From a virus: 64,000 nucleotides of DNA. The number at the start of each line of letters is the position of its first letter. The stretch's first letter is position 1. The position numbers and the translations under genes are program-made. Where the stretch lies: positions 1 through 64,000 of IMG/VR virus record IMGVR_UViG_3300020160_001966; one strand, given 5' to 3'. The notes beneath the pieces were generated by a model. The model saw nothing but the letters and a program-made list of their open reading frames with translations, was not told where the DNA came from and made no database searches. This document shows positions 36,269 to 45,628 of the stretch, piece by piece.

Positions 36269-37516
36269 TCAATAATCGTAATATATTCGTTCTCGCAAAT
36301 TATTTATTTCAGGTTCTTGTCTTTTTTTCTGTTTATCTGGTTTAACCCCTCTAACCATGTAAACTATAATAGTATCAACCAATTCCAATAAAGCTGCTAA
36401 AAGAAAACATATAAGTGCTGTAATTTCACCTTTTAATAAAGCATTAAAAGATTGCTGAATTACATTATCATATTCAAATTTTACGTAATCTGGTTTGACT
36501 CCTATTTTTGAAGATACTGTATTGATAGCACTGTTTAATTTTATGGAAACATCGGCTAATTCGGTGAAATCTTTAGCTTTATTAACTTCAAAAATTAGAC
36601 CCTTTTCTCCCAACAGAGCATCTATATTGGCAACTCCCTCTTTTAAGGATTGCATTTTAATATCAGTTTCTTTTTTAATTTTTTCCAACTCTTTAATTTT
36701 ATTTTCTTCTAGAGTTTTTATCTCTAATTCTGATATTTTTTGTTGTTTTTCTATTTCCTTTTGTTTATTAGATTCAATTTCCCCTTTTTCTAAATCAACA
36801 TTGGCTTGTTCTCTTCTTAATTCGGATTCTAATTCTTTAGTTTTTGGACCTGTTCCAGCTACACCAGAACTATACTTACCTTTAACACCTTGAGTTTCGT
36901 CTATTATAGCTTGTTGAGCTTTATTAACTCTATCGTTTAAGGATTTTACTTGAGATACAAATTTTTGTTCTATTTCTGTTTGGATTTTATTATTTCTCTC
37001 ATTTATTTCTTTAATTTTTAAATTGAAAATTTGTTCTTGCTCTGTAGATTTTTCGTTTAATTTTTTCTCTAAATCTAAAATTTGAAAATTTAAAGATTCT
37101 CTAGCATCTTTATCGAAATAATTTACAATTTCTAAAACTTCAAATTTTTTAGTCAATAAAGATTGCCTAATACTGGTTTCAGAATAAAAACCAACAAAAT
37201 CAAATATTGTCGGTAATAAACTTATTAAAATACATAAAACAGCATGTTTATATTCGAAAACTTCCTTACCATACATTATAATTTTAATACAATATGGTAA
37301 TCCAACTACGGATAAAGCAGCTAAAAATATTAAACCAGTGTTCCAATCTGTCAATATTAAACTAAGTGCATGATAAGCAAAAGCGATAGCAACCACCATC
37401 ACTATAATATAAACAAAATTTAAAGTCTTAGAAGCGAATCCATTCTTTGTAGGAAATCCAAACAATGTTGGATGTGAATCATTATCTTCAACTTTATTAT
37501 CTATTAGAACTGGCAT
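36269..37516 (-). CDS. Membrane protein with long coiled coil (DUF4407-like)
   Basis: This 415-residue protein has three N-terminal membrane segments (FVYIIVMVVAIAFAYHALSL, GLIFLAALSVVGLPY, HAVLCILISLLPTIFDFVGF). A coiled coil of about 170 residues rich in E/K/Q follows, then a C-terminal segment (ITALICFLLAALLELVDTII) and a basic tail. This layout resembles DUF4407 proteins. It could sit in the host inner membrane with a cytoplasmic rod. GATAAATA lies 7 nt before the ATG. Role unknown; exclusion or a membrane scaffold are guesses. Confidence 0.55.
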   Translation of the reverse strand: MPVLIDNKVEDNDSHPTLFGFPTKNGFASKTLNFVYIIVMVVAIAFAYHALSLILTDWNTGLIFLAALSVVGLPYCIKIIMYGKEVFEYKHAVLCILISLLPTIFDFVGFYSETSIRQSLLTKKFEVLEIVNYFDKDARESLNFQILDLEKKLNEKSTEQEQIFNLKIKEINERNNKIQTEIEQKFVSQVKSLNDRVNKAQQAIIDETQGVKGKYSSGVAGTGPKTKELESELRREQANVDLEKGEIESNKQKEIEKQQKISELEIKTLEENKIKELEKIKKETDIKMQSLKEGVANIDALLGEKGLIFEVNKAKDFTELADVSIKLNSAINTVSSKIGVKPDYVKFEYDNVIQQSFNALLKGEITALICFLLAALLELVDTIIVYMVRGVKPDKQKKRQEPEINNLRERIYYDY

Positions 37517-37539
37517 GTTCTAATATTTATCTTTTTTAA

Positions 37540-39207
37540 TCAAGCCTCACATGATTTACAAATCATTATAGATCTAGCTAATTCTTGAGCGGGATTTGCG
37601 CTGCGTTGATAATACAAGGATTTAATTCCCTGTTCCCATGCGAAGATCATAAGTTCATTTACATCTTTTGGTTTCGTATTAGGAGGAATCATAATATTTA
37701 AACTTTGACCCTGATCAATATATTTTTGACGTTGTGCAGCTTGTATAACAATTTCTTTTTGTGAAATTTCACCAAATGTTTTAAACACTTCTTTTTCATT
37801 ATCAGAAAGAAAATCTAAATGTTGAACACTTCCACCCTTAACAAGAATAGATTTCCAAGTTTCATCATCATCTTTACCCTTTTCCTTTAAAAGAGTTTTG
37901 AGATATGGGTTTTTAAATGTAAATTTACCCTTCGCAAGATCTTTTACAAAATAATTACTATTAAGAGGTTCTATACTAGGTGATACCTGTCCAAGAATAA
38001 AACTGGATGAAGTTGTAGGAGCAACCGCAAGAGTTGTTACGTTTCTTCTGTTGTATTCTGACTTATTCTCAGAAAGGGAAAATATTGGGGCGCGACCAAA
38101 AAGTTTCGCTAATTCACATGTTGCATGTTCAGAACGTTGTCTGATGAATCTCCATATCTGATTGTTCAATATTTTCGCCTCCATTGATTCAAATCCAATC
38201 ATCTTGGATTGCAATAAAGAATGCCAACCGAGAACACCTACTCCTAATGCTCTTTGACTAATAGCAAAATTTCTAGGAGCTTCCATGAATTTCATTCCTT
38301 CGGTTTTTTCGATGAACTCTGACATTACCGCATCCAAAAAATAAACCAAAGTTTCTACCGCATCAGTATCTTTCCATTCTTCCCATGTTTCCAAGTTTAA
38401 AGAAGAAAGATCACATACAAACGACTCTTCCTCAGAATTAGAAAGCATAATTTCCGAACACAAGTTGGAATTATTAATTTTAATCCCTTTGTCTTTATAA
38501 ATTTGCGGTGCTTGGTTGTTAGCATTATCACTGAAAAAAATGTAAGGATAACCAGATTCAAATCGTTTCTTGATAACAAGACCCCAAATTTTACGTGCTT
38601 CCTTATCACCCTCTACCATTTTTTTCATCCATTCATCCGACACAGAAACACCAATAGATAGATCTTGAATTTCACAACCTTCTGATTTGATTTTTAGAAA
38701 TTCTTCAATGTCTGGATGATCGATTGGAAGATATGCGGCAAATGATCCTCTACGAACATTTCCTTGCGAAACAACATTCATGAGCTTGTCAAACAATTCC
38801 ATGAAATGTACAGAACCTGTAGATTCTCCACCAGATGAAATTGGAGTTCCTCTTCCTCTTACGTTACCAAAATAAGCAGATGTACCACCTCCATGTTTGG
38901 TCATAACAGCGGTTTCGGAAACTTTCTCCATAATTCCTTCCATTGTGTCTGGTATATATGAACCGAAGCAAGAGATAGGAAGACCTCTTTTACGTCCGAA
39001 ATTGCTCCATATGGGGCTGGATAAGGAATAAAATCCTCTAGCCATATAATCTTCAAATTTATCAGCAAATCCTTCAGAGTTTAAATATTTTTCTGCTGTT
39101 TCTGCAATATCTCTAATTCTTTGTTCTGCTGTTTCTCCCTCTAACAAATAACCTCTTTCCAGAAATTTTCGTGAGTCTTTGTTAAGCCATTCGTATTTGT
39201 TTGTCAT
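37540..39207 (-). CDS. nrdA: Ribonucleotide reductase class I alpha subunit
   Basis: The large subunit reduces ribonucleotides to deoxyribonucleotides for phage DNA synthesis. Visible catalytic landmarks are PISCFGSY (C80), the N-x-C-x-E radical site NLCSEI (N248, C250, E252), FVCDLSSLNL (C265), the radical-path pair SLYYQRS (Y532, Y533) and a C-terminal CKSC (C550, C553) for re-reduction. At 555 residues it lacks the N-terminal ATP-cone found in longer class Ia enzymes. It shares an operon with nrdB. Confidence 0.95.
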   Translation of the reverse strand: MTNKYEWLNKDSRKFLERGYLLEGETAEQRIRDIAETAEKYLNSEGFADKFEDYMARGFYSLSSPIWSNFGRKRGLPISCFGSYIPDTMEGIMEKVSETAVMTKHGGGTSAYFGNVRGRGTPISSGGESTGSVHFMELFDKLMNVVSQGNVRRGSFAAYLPIDHPDIEEFLKIKSEGCEIQDLSIGVSVSDEWMKKMVEGDKEARKIWGLVIKKRFESGYPYIFFSDNANNQAPQIYKDKGIKINNSNLCSEIMLSNSEEESFVCDLSSLNLETWEEWKDTDAVETLVYFLDAVMSEFIEKTEGMKFMEAPRNFAISQRALGVGVLGWHSLLQSKMIGFESMEAKILNNQIWRFIRQRSEHATCELAKLFGRAPIFSLSENKSEYNRRNVTTLAVAPTTSSSFILGQVSPSIEPLNSNYFVKDLAKGKFTFKNPYLKTLLKEKGKDDDETWKSILVKGGSVQHLDFLSDNEKEVFKTFGEISQKEIVIQAAQRQKYIDQGQSLNIMIPPNTKPKDVNELMIFAWEQGIKSLYYQRSANPAQELARSIMICKSCEA

Positions 39208-39212
39208 ATAAT

Positions 39213-39611
39213 TTAATCTAAAATTGTGCTATCTGGAATATCTTTTTCTGGCACAAGATAAACATCTATTACCTTTTTATGTTCAACATCTCTTGCTTTT
39301 TTTAATCTATTCAATCCATCCGATACCGATAAACCATAACTTTTGTTTTTTATAACCAATAATGGAAAGGAAGTATCAGCCTTCATCATTCTCTTATTTG
39401 ATTTTTCTGGATCATCTTTATTTTGTTTATCCCACCATTTCAACTCATGTTCAAGCTTTGAAATCGAAAAATCTTTTTTAAAGTATTTTTCTTTATTTTT
39501 CTCTGCAAATTTTACAACAGCGTCAACGGATCTTTTAATTCCATTTTCATCTGTCATAATACCTAGATCTTTTTTTTCTAAAATTTGGTTGATAAGTTTA
39601 TCAAATTTCAT
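39213..39611 (-). CDS. ParB/sulfiredoxin-like small protein with leader-like start
   Basis: This 132-residue protein lies between nrdB and nrdA. The N-terminus MKFDKLINQILEKK ends in I-L-E before K, the leader pattern seen in other candidate packaged proteins. The C-terminal half contains PLLVIKNKSYGLSVSDGLNR, which resembles the ParB-like nuclease/sulfiredoxin core with a DGLNR loop. Stop and start are spaced by a few bases on each side, so it is translated with the reductase genes. Function is unknown. Confidence 0.5.
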   Translation of the reverse strand: MKFDKLINQILEKKDLGIMTDENGIKRSVDAVVKFAEKNKEKYFKKDFSISKLEHELKWWDKQNKDDPEKSNKRMMKADTSFPLLVIKNKSYGLSVSDGLNRLKKARDVEHKKVIDVYLVPEKDIPDSTILD

Positions 39612-39614
39612 ATT

Positions 39615-40586
39615 TTAAAATAAATCGTCTTCTGAAAATGATTGGGATTTTTTGGAGTACTCAACTGGTCTGGAATGAAAAAAGTCAGTCATATTATTTC
39701 CCAATAATTCCTCTTCGAACCACATTGTAGAAGAAATAAGTTCTTTGTCAATCTCAAAAGCTGGGGGAAATCCAATCATTTTAAGGGATTCGTTGATTCT
39801 GTTTTTTACAAATTCTTTAAGAATAACGGCACTAAGACCTTCCTCTTTAATTCCATTTATCATCCAGTCGATAATTTTTGCTTCTGATTCATATGCTTCC
39901 TTTGCTTCGGAAACAACTCTTTCTACAAATTCATCATCAAAAAGATCTGGATATTCTTCTCTAATTGTATTGATTATTTTAGCACCAACAAGAGCATGGA
40001 TATTTTCTTCATTGCGAGTATATTTTACTTGTTGATCTGTATCTTTAAGAACGTTCTTAAAACGAGCGAACCAATTGATTACATAGAATTGAGAAAACAA
40101 TGATACGTTTTCAACGAACAATGTAAAAAGAGTCAAGGCGTATACATATTGCTTCTTAGAATCCTTGTAATAACGATGCGTGTATTTCTTTAAATATTTT
40201 ACCCTACCTTCAATCCAATCAAGTTTTAGGTTCTTCTCAAATACATCTTCTAGCCCAAGTGTAGAGATTAGACGTTCATATGCATTATTATGAATAACTT
40301 CTGTGTTAGCCATAACATACCCCAAATCTTGTAATGCAGGATGTGGAAGATTTTCACCAAGCTTTGACCAGAAAGTTTTTACTGCTATTTCAATTTGTCC
40401 AATAGCAGACAAAGTGCGTATGACTATTTCTCTTTCTTGATCGGTTAAATTTACTTTAAATTGTTGAACATCAGACTTAAATGAAAATTCTTTATCTGTC
40501 CAGAATCCATTGTGCATAGCTTCTATAAATTTATCAGTCCATGGATATTTGTTCGGTTTGCGTGAAATTTGTTCTTCGAAAATCAT
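39615..40586 (-). CDS. nrdB: Ribonucleotide reductase class I beta subunit
   Basis: The 323-residue radical-generating subunit shows the ferritin-like metal site: E96 and H99 in MANTEVIHNNAYERL, radical tyrosine Y103, E159 (FTLFVENVSLF), and E194/H197 (RNEENIHALVG). The first ligand position appears to be E66 (IGQIEIAV) instead of the Asp of E. coli NrdB, although the spacing is one residue short, so this is provisional. It is the first gene of the nrd operon. Confidence 0.93.
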   Translation of the reverse strand: MIFEEQISRKPNKYPWTDKFIEAMHNGFWTDKEFSFKSDVQQFKVNLTDQEREIVIRTLSAIGQIEIAVKTFWSKLGENLPHPALQDLGYVMANTEVIHNNAYERLISTLGLEDVFEKNLKLDWIEGRVKYLKKYTHRYYKDSKKQYVYALTLFTLFVENVSLFSQFYVINWFARFKNVLKDTDQQVKYTRNEENIHALVGAKIINTIREEYPDLFDDEFVERVVSEAKEAYESEAKIIDWMINGIKEEGLSAVILKEFVKNRINESLKMIGFPPAFEIDKELISSTMWFEEELLGNNMTDFFHSRPVEYSKKSQSFSEDDLF

Positions 40587-40621
40587 AGTATTATATTTTA
40601 TTTAATATGAACGCTTCTCTA

Positions 40622-41107
40622 TCAGTTTGGAAATAGAAACATCATATTAATAGATTTAATTCTTTGATAACTAGGCAAATTACCATCTTCCGCGAAAAAG
40701 TCATTATATGAAAATTTCGGAAAATATTTTAAAATATGTTTAGAATCAATAGGATATAACCCATAATCTAAATATAAAAAATTATCACCACATGTTAAAT
40801 CGAACTCATTCAATGTTTTATTATAAAAAAACAAATCTATAATTTTATATTTTTCAAATATATTCAATAAACTAGAATGTTCATCCTTTAATGGCAATAA
40901 AGGGCCATAAAAATTTCTATCTAAATGATTTATTCTTATTGGATTGAAAGATTCCTTTATATGTATTCGATTTTCGTCATATTTACTCTTAATATCACAA
41001 CCTATAAATACACCTCTTTTTTCCAAAGGTGAATATTCTAAAATTGGATTTTTTTCAAAAGAATAAAAATCGTGTTCCATATTAGAGTTATAATAACACA
41101 TCAACAC
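40622..41107 (-). CDS. Hypothetical protein
   Basis: The 161-residue product follows the stop at 41114 by a few bases, which argues for a coupled start at 41107; MEHDFYSFEKN (41080) is an alternative. It contains EYSPLEKRGVFIGCDIKSKY and many aromatic residues. No signal, membrane segment or known motif is visible. It precedes the nrd operon on the same strand. Confidence 0.4.
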   Translation of the reverse strand: MLMCYYNSNMEHDFYSFEKNPILEYSPLEKRGVFIGCDIKSKYDENRIHIKESFNPIRINHLDRNFYGPLLPLKDEHSSLLNIFEKYKIIDLFFYNKTLNEFDLTCGDNFLYLDYGLYPIDSKHILKYFPKFSYNDFFAEDGNLPSYQRIKSINMMFLFPN

Positions 41108-41113
41108 ATCTTA

Positions 41114-41329
41114 TCAAGCATTAAATGTGGTGGCAACATTGAAATTTGGCAATTTGTATATTACACCTTTAGAATTATTAAAAATTACAGTGCATCTATC
41201 ACCAACAACCATGGGATTCGTTGTGATTTTATCTTGATAATTCACACTTCCCAAAACATTACCATTAGAAGTATCTATACATTTCAACATATTAGCGTCT
41301 AATATCACACCATAAATTAAAGAATTCAT
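41114..41329 (-). CDS. Small beta-rich hypothetical protein
   Basis: The 71-residue product has alternating hydrophobic strands (LIYGVILDANMLKCIDTSNG, then RCTVIFNNSKGVIYKLP) like part of a beta-propeller or a small barrel. TTAAATA precedes the ATG by 5 nt. It diverges from the collar-domain fibre gene. Function unknown. Confidence 0.45.
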   Translation of the reverse strand: MNSLIYGVILDANMLKCIDTSNGNVLGSVNYQDKITTNPMVVGDRCTVIFNNSKGVIYKLPNFNVATTFNA

Positions 41330-41361
41330 ATAATTATTTAATTGACAACATAAATAACTCT

Positions 41362-42516
41362 ATGGATGATGAGAATAAATTCATAAAATTTATTATAAGA
41401 AAAGGTGCTGAAGTTAACAGGGATGATGTGGTATACGATGAAGCCGAACCCGTTTATGTAACTGATTATAAAAGATTGTTTATAGGAGACGGAATAACAC
41501 CTGGCGGTGTTTTAACATCAAATAAATTTTTAGGTTTTGCCAATTTTAATTTAATAACTAACCAGTCTGGAGTTATATCGGCGTATAAAGGAGATTATGT
41601 TTACGATAATACTACCAACAATTTATACGCATTGAGTGGAACAATTCCTTCGAATATATTGTCTTATGCTAGAATAACTAGAAATTTTGTAGCAGATAAT
41701 ATCACAACCACATTAACAGAAAGTAGTGCTTTTTCTGTTAAAAAGTTAAGTTTAGACGCTCAATATTTACAAGATTCTTCTATAGGTAGAGGTTTAGAGA
41801 AATATTCTAGTACAGAAATAAGATTAGCCAACCCCTCACAAGAATTATATTTCGATCTAGCCAATAAATTAGCCATAAGTCCAAATGGTATTTCTAATGA
41901 TATGTTAGAAATTATCCAAGGTAATCATATTAAAGGTAATCTTGGAGTGACTGGTAATGTTGAAGATATTCCTTTACAAGACTTGGCTAATGTATTGGCA
42001 CCATTATTAGCAAATTCATCTGGTCAAACTTTAGGGGTACCTGTGGGTACGGTCATAGACTATGCTGGACCAACTCCACCCGAAGGTTATCTTTTCTGTA
42101 ATGGTCAAACTTTATCAGCATCAGAGTATCCCGAATTGTACAATTCTATAGAAAATTACTGGGGAGGTACATATCCTTTATTCAATTTACCAGATTTTAG
42201 AAGAAGAGTATCTGTAGGATCTGGTGGTACATCTACGACAAATTTAGAAAATGCTTTAGGTAGTGTTGGTGGATCAGAAACAGTTATTCTGGAAAAAGAT
42301 GATATACCATCACACATTCACACTTATCAAGGATTTTCCGAAGAGAATGGTAATTACTACATACAAAAATTCGAAAATCCTGATGGTAATTTTTCATTTA
42401 AAGATATTCCAAGTGGAGATGGTTCCATTAACGGTTTAAACATTGGACCTTTGGGAAGACCCGCTAATATTATCCAACCTAGTGTTGTTGTAACAAAATG
42501 TATAAAAGCTTTTTAA
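41362..42516 (+). CDS. Tail fibre with phage tail-collar domain
   Basis: The 384-residue protein starts with an adaptor-like part (FIIRKGAEVNRDDVVYDE, FIGDGITPGG). Near residue 230 it shows the tail-collar signature: GTVIDYAGPTPPEGYLFCNG, then YPELYNSIENYWGG, FNLPDFRRRVSVGSGG and a final IPSHIHTYQG segment. Collar domains occur in T4 short tail fibres and other receptor-binding proteins. It is a likely host-contact protein. CATAAATA precedes the ATG by 5 nt. Its stop overlaps the next gene (TAATG). Confidence 0.8.
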   Translation: MDDENKFIKFIIRKGAEVNRDDVVYDEAEPVYVTDYKRLFIGDGITPGGVLTSNKFLGFANFNLITNQSGVISAYKGDYVYDNTTNNLYALSGTIPSNILSYARITRNFVADNITTTLTESSAFSVKKLSLDAQYLQDSSIGRGLEKYSSTEIRLANPSQELYFDLANKLAISPNGISNDMLEIIQGNHIKGNLGVTGNVEDIPLQDLANVLAPLLANSSGQTLGVPVGTVIDYAGPTPPEGYLFCNGQTLSASEYPELYNSIENYWGGTYPLFNLPDFRRRVSVGSGGTSTTNLENALGSVGGSETVILEKDDIPSHIHTYQGFSEENGNYYIQKFENPDGNFSFKDIPSGDGSINGLNIGPLGRPANIIQPSVVVTKCIKAF

Positions 42517-42755
42517 TGAAATTTGATGATGAAATATTGAGAATAATAGAAGCCTTCAATATATACCCAAGATCTAAAAACGTTCAAGGATTGCAAGCTC
42601 CTGTACCTTCAACTAATATTAACACTGTAGGTTCATTACCAGTAGGTTTTAAAGGTTCTGGACCAGCTGGTATAGCACCGTCCAGCATGTCAACAATTTT
42701 AATAAAAAAACCAAAGAAGAAAAAAATTAAAAAGAAGAAAGATTCTTCTCTTTAA
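42516..42755 (+). CDS. Short protein with leader motif and Lys-rich tail
   Basis: The start at ATG 42516 overlaps the fibre stop as TAATG, which supports MKFDDEILRIIEAFNIYP as the true N-terminus rather than a Met 18 nt upstream. The leader ends in I-I-E before Ala. The 79-residue protein is otherwise unstructured (Pro/Gly/Ser), with a strongly basic end (KKPKKKKIKKKK). A DNA-binding head-internal protein would fit. It overlaps the convergent gene by 29 bases. Confidence 0.5.
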   Translation: MKFDDEILRIIEAFNIYPRSKNVQGLQAPVPSTNINTVGSLPVGFKGSGPAGIAPSSMSTILIKKPKKKKIKKKKDSSL

Positions 42756-43110
42756 TTTCATTAGAAGCTATTTCCAACATGGATTTTAAATCTGGATTAT
42801 CCATCATTTGAATAATATTTTCGTAAGGATTAACGCCTTTATTATCTTTATCCACTTTAGATAGGTTGTATATATCTTCTAAAATTTGATTGATTTGATC
42901 CTTTAATCTGGAAAATGTCGTTATACCCTTATAACTCTGTTTTAATTTATCAAATTCTTCCTCTTCTTCGGATTTAACAGGTAGTGGGAAATTTGAACCT
43001 CCAGCCATAAAATCTCCAGAAAATTTAGAATTGTTATCCACTGCACTATTATTGGCATCGTTTTCTTTTAAAATCCAATTATCTATAGATGGTTGCCAAA
43101 AGTTTCTCAT
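42727..43110 (-). CDS. Hypothetical protein with leader-like start
   Basis: The 127-residue product begins MRNFWQPSIDNWILKENDAN, with L-K-E before N, like the leaders of candidate packaged proteins. Residues about 45-110 are helical and charged (KSEEEEEFDKLKQSYKG, LKDQINQILEDIYNLSK). CTAAATA precedes the ATG by 5 nt. It overlaps the convergent gene by 29 bases. Function unknown. Confidence 0.45.
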   Translation of the reverse strand: MRNFWQPSIDNWILKENDANNSAVDNNSKFSGDFMAGGSNFPLPVKSEEEEEFDKLKQSYKGITTFSRLKDQINQILEDIYNLSKVDKDNKGVNPYENIIQMMDNPDLKSMLEIASNEIKEKNLSSF

Positions 43111-43133
43111 ATATTTATTTAGTTTTTAATGTA

Positions 43134-44849
43134 TCAACGACTAACTTCTTCCCAATCCATAGAAGCGAAAATTTCGGAACCATTCGCAGTACGCGCAGCG
43201 GCAACCAAAGTTAATTCAAAAGGAGTATTTGTTAGTTTATTTCGTTCTAATTGAAATTTAAACAAAGCTTCTTTGAGAATATCCAAATTCGGAGAACCTT
43301 GATTCGAAGCATTTAAAAATCCACTAGCCAATATTCTACCACCAGCGTAACTAGTTCCACTTATATTATATTCCACAGCACTATCAATTCCTGAATTTAT
43401 CCAAGATCCTCCTGATGTAACTCCGCTTGCTCTAACTTGCCAGTTGTAATCAATTCCATTCCCTCCCGCAAGAATTGATAAAGCCGTTAAAATAACAATC
43501 GCATCCAATCTATCTGGAGAATCTTTTAATCGAATTGAAATAATTGGATAAAACGTACCAGCTACTGCGAAAGTTCTTGGTGTAGTTATTGGAATCGAGA
43601 CTGCTTGTTGTAAGCCTCCTAATTCATAACCGCCTTCGGAAATTACGGTAGAACATATTTGTTTTAGTGTTTTAGATCCACCTGTTGTAGCTGCTTTATT
43701 AGTAATCTCATATCTTAAAGGTAAAGAAGCTGTAGTAATATAAGTTGAATCTATAATATTAGCATGATGGAATGAGTGGCAAACAATAAACTGTCCATTA
43801 ACACAAAAACCAACTCTTACTGTTCCTACGCCCAACCATTCGATATCCATCCAAAGAATTTGTGCTTTGGATGGATCTAAAATTATACCAGAAGAACCAG
43901 TTCCATCTAGCTTATCGCCATTCCAATTGGATCGAGAAACTACACTCTCTACAATGGAACCTGTGACGAGTGATCTTTTGACTATACTAATATTATCATC
44001 ATCTAACTGAAAGTATATTCCATTCTGATCTCCAAAATATCCCACCCTCTGTCTTAAATTGGTAGCAGAAGAAGCCATGACAAATGTATTCATGACAAGC
44101 AAGGACTTGCCAGGTTGATAGGAGAATACTTTTGTTGTTTCTCTTATCGCACTTGCTCCTGTTGTATTAGTAACATTCAAGTCCATCAATCCCTGTGATT
44201 GATTGAATGAAACTGAACCTCCATTCGCGGATAGCGTAGACCATAAATTATTATCCCTGTAACGATGTGAAGAATCAAAAAGTGTTAAAGGATTTGAAAC
44301 TCGCATTCTATTGAATGCATCAAAATTAGGGGAATCGGCAAATGTTATTGGAAATCCTTTTGTTGTATCTACTGTAGCTACTATATTTCCAGAAACTGGA
44401 ATAGTTCTTGAAGCATGAATTGTAAAATCTGTCGTAGATAATGTTCTAAAATTTGAATTTAATTTTAATAATTCACGATAAGTATCATCACAAGCAGATG
44501 CTGTATCAAAAGTGTTACTTTCTAAATCATCTGTGTAAGTTTGGATATAAAATATTTGAGATGATATGGCGTTTAGTAGGGTTTCAACTCTTTGATTGCT
44601 AACCGTAATGTTATTTGCGCTTAAAGATATTTTTATATCCTCTGGATTTACTAAATGCGTTAAAACGGCATATTTCGAATATACATCCACTGATGAAAGT
44701 GGTTTTAGTGCTGAGTTTTGTGGAAATGCATTGCTAGTATCTGGATAGGAGAAACGTGTGACAGAAATTGGGGGAAAAGTGGTATTTTCTCCCAGTTCTA
44801 AGAATTTTCCTTGCTCTGCTGTTTGATAAGATGTGATATAATTAGCCAC
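43134..44849 (-). CDS. Large virion protein with conserved phage beta domain
   Basis: This 571-residue protein starts with GTG 44849; TATAAATA lies 6 nt upstream. Residues about 175-400 contain DAFNRMRVSNPLTLFDSSHR, GKSLLVMNTFVM and RVGYFGDQNGIYFQLDDD, a beta domain that recurs in many large-phage virion proteins and resembles a concanavalin-type or head-fibre fold. The C-terminal 150 residues are also beta-rich and end DWEEVSR. It is probably a capsid decoration or fibre protein. Confidence 0.6.
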   Translation of the reverse strand: MANYITSYQTAEQGKFLELGENTTFPPISVTRFSYPDTSNAFPQNSALKPLSSVDVYSKYAVLTHLVNPEDIKISLSANNITVSNQRVETLLNAISSQIFYIQTYTDDLESNTFDTASACDDTYRELLKLNSNFRTLSTTDFTIHASRTIPVSGNIVATVDTTKGFPITFADSPNFDAFNRMRVSNPLTLFDSSHRYRDNNLWSTLSANGGSVSFNQSQGLMDLNVTNTTGASAIRETTKVFSYQPGKSLLVMNTFVMASSATNLRQRVGYFGDQNGIYFQLDDDNISIVKRSLVTGSIVESVVSRSNWNGDKLDGTGSSGIILDPSKAQILWMDIEWLGVGTVRVGFCVNGQFIVCHSFHHANIIDSTYITTASLPLRYEITNKAATTGGSKTLKQICSTVISEGGYELGGLQQAVSIPITTPRTFAVAGTFYPIISIRLKDSPDRLDAIVILTALSILAGGNGIDYNWQVRASGVTSGGSWINSGIDSAVEYNISGTSYAGGRILASGFLNASNQGSPNLDILKEALFKFQLERNKLTNTPFELTLVAAARTANGSEIFASMDWEEVSR

Positions 44850-44854
44850 TTATA

Positions 44855-45025
44855 TTATTTATATCTTCTAGGCGAACCAAGTTTCTTTCTTTTCGATAAT
44901 TTCTCTTCTACAATTTCGCTTAATATTTTTTTATCTTTTTTCGATATAAAATTAACTATTTTATTAAAATTTAAATATATGATAAAAATAAACGATATTG
45001 AAATTAAACATATAACAAATTCCAT
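44855..45025 (-). CDS. 56-residue single-pass membrane protein
   Basis: This short gene is easily missed. From ATG 45025 it reads MEFVICLISISFIFIIYLNF, a membrane segment, then a basic charged tail (KKDKKILSEI, SKRKKLGSPRRYK). The stop at 44855 overlaps the TATAAATA motif of the next gene. Its start lies back to back with the divergent lysis gene region. A small membrane protein with a cytoplasmic basic tail could modulate lysis or exclusion; this is inference. Confidence 0.45.
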   Translation of the reverse strand: MEFVICLISISFIFIIYLNFNKIVNFISKKDKKILSEIVEEKLSKRKKLGSPRRYK

Positions 45026-45040
45026 ATGTTAAATAGTTAT

Positions 45041-45628
45041 ATGAACTATATTCTAATTTCAATATTATCTCTATTGATGGTTTCTTGCACGACCACAAAA
45101 TATGTTGAAAAGCAATCGGAAGAATTGAGTAGATCGGTTTATGCTGTTAAAGACTCTTTAGGCTCCGCTCGTTTTGATCTTGCGGAGAAATATTCTAATG
45201 AAAGTACTAGACTGGTAGCTCCCCCAAAACACAGAATAAAAATAGAATCAATCGTAAAAACCAATAGTAATAATCAAACTGAAAGAGTTGCTCTTTTACC
45301 ACAATCCAATAAAAAAGATAAAGTAATTCTAGCCGAATCTCCAGAATATCTCGATTTGTTAAAGGATGAAAGAGTTTTAAATCAATTAAAAATAGATAAT
45401 GACAATTTAAATTTATATTCTAAAGAAGTTGACAAACAATTAACAGAACAATATAAAATACAAAATGACATGGTTGTGAAAATACAAGATTTGGAAAAAC
45501 AAATTCTTCAAAAAGATAAAAAACTTTTGCAAAAGGATTTAGCAATTCTTTGGAGAAACATAACAATAATATCTTTAATAGGTGTTATGGGAGTTGGTGT
45601 ATATCTCAGAATAAAAGGAATTTTATGA
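45041..45628 (+). CDS. Candidate u-spanin (lipoprotein with C-terminal membrane anchor)
   Basis: I start at ATG 45041 (MNYILISILSLLMVSCTT) because TTAAATA lies 5 nt upstream; a Met 15 nt earlier is possible. The signal peptide ends in a lipobox L-M-V-S-C. The periplasmic part is helical (DLLKDERVLNQLKIDNDN, KIQDLEKQILQKDKKL). The C-terminus is a membrane segment (ITIISLIGVMGVGVYL). An outer-membrane lipid anchor plus an inner-membrane anchor in one protein is the layout of unimolecular spanins such as T1 gp11, which fuse the two membranes at lysis. It opens the lysis cassette. Confidence 0.75.
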   Translation: MNYILISILSLLMVSCTTTKYVEKQSEELSRSVYAVKDSLGSARFDLAEKYSNESTRLVAPPKHRIKIESIVKTNSNNQTERVALLPQSNKKDKVILAESPEYLDLLKDERVLNQLKIDNDNLNLYSKEVDKQLTEQYKIQNDMVVKIQDLEKQILQKDKKLLQKDLAILWRNITIISLIGVMGVGVYLRIKGIL

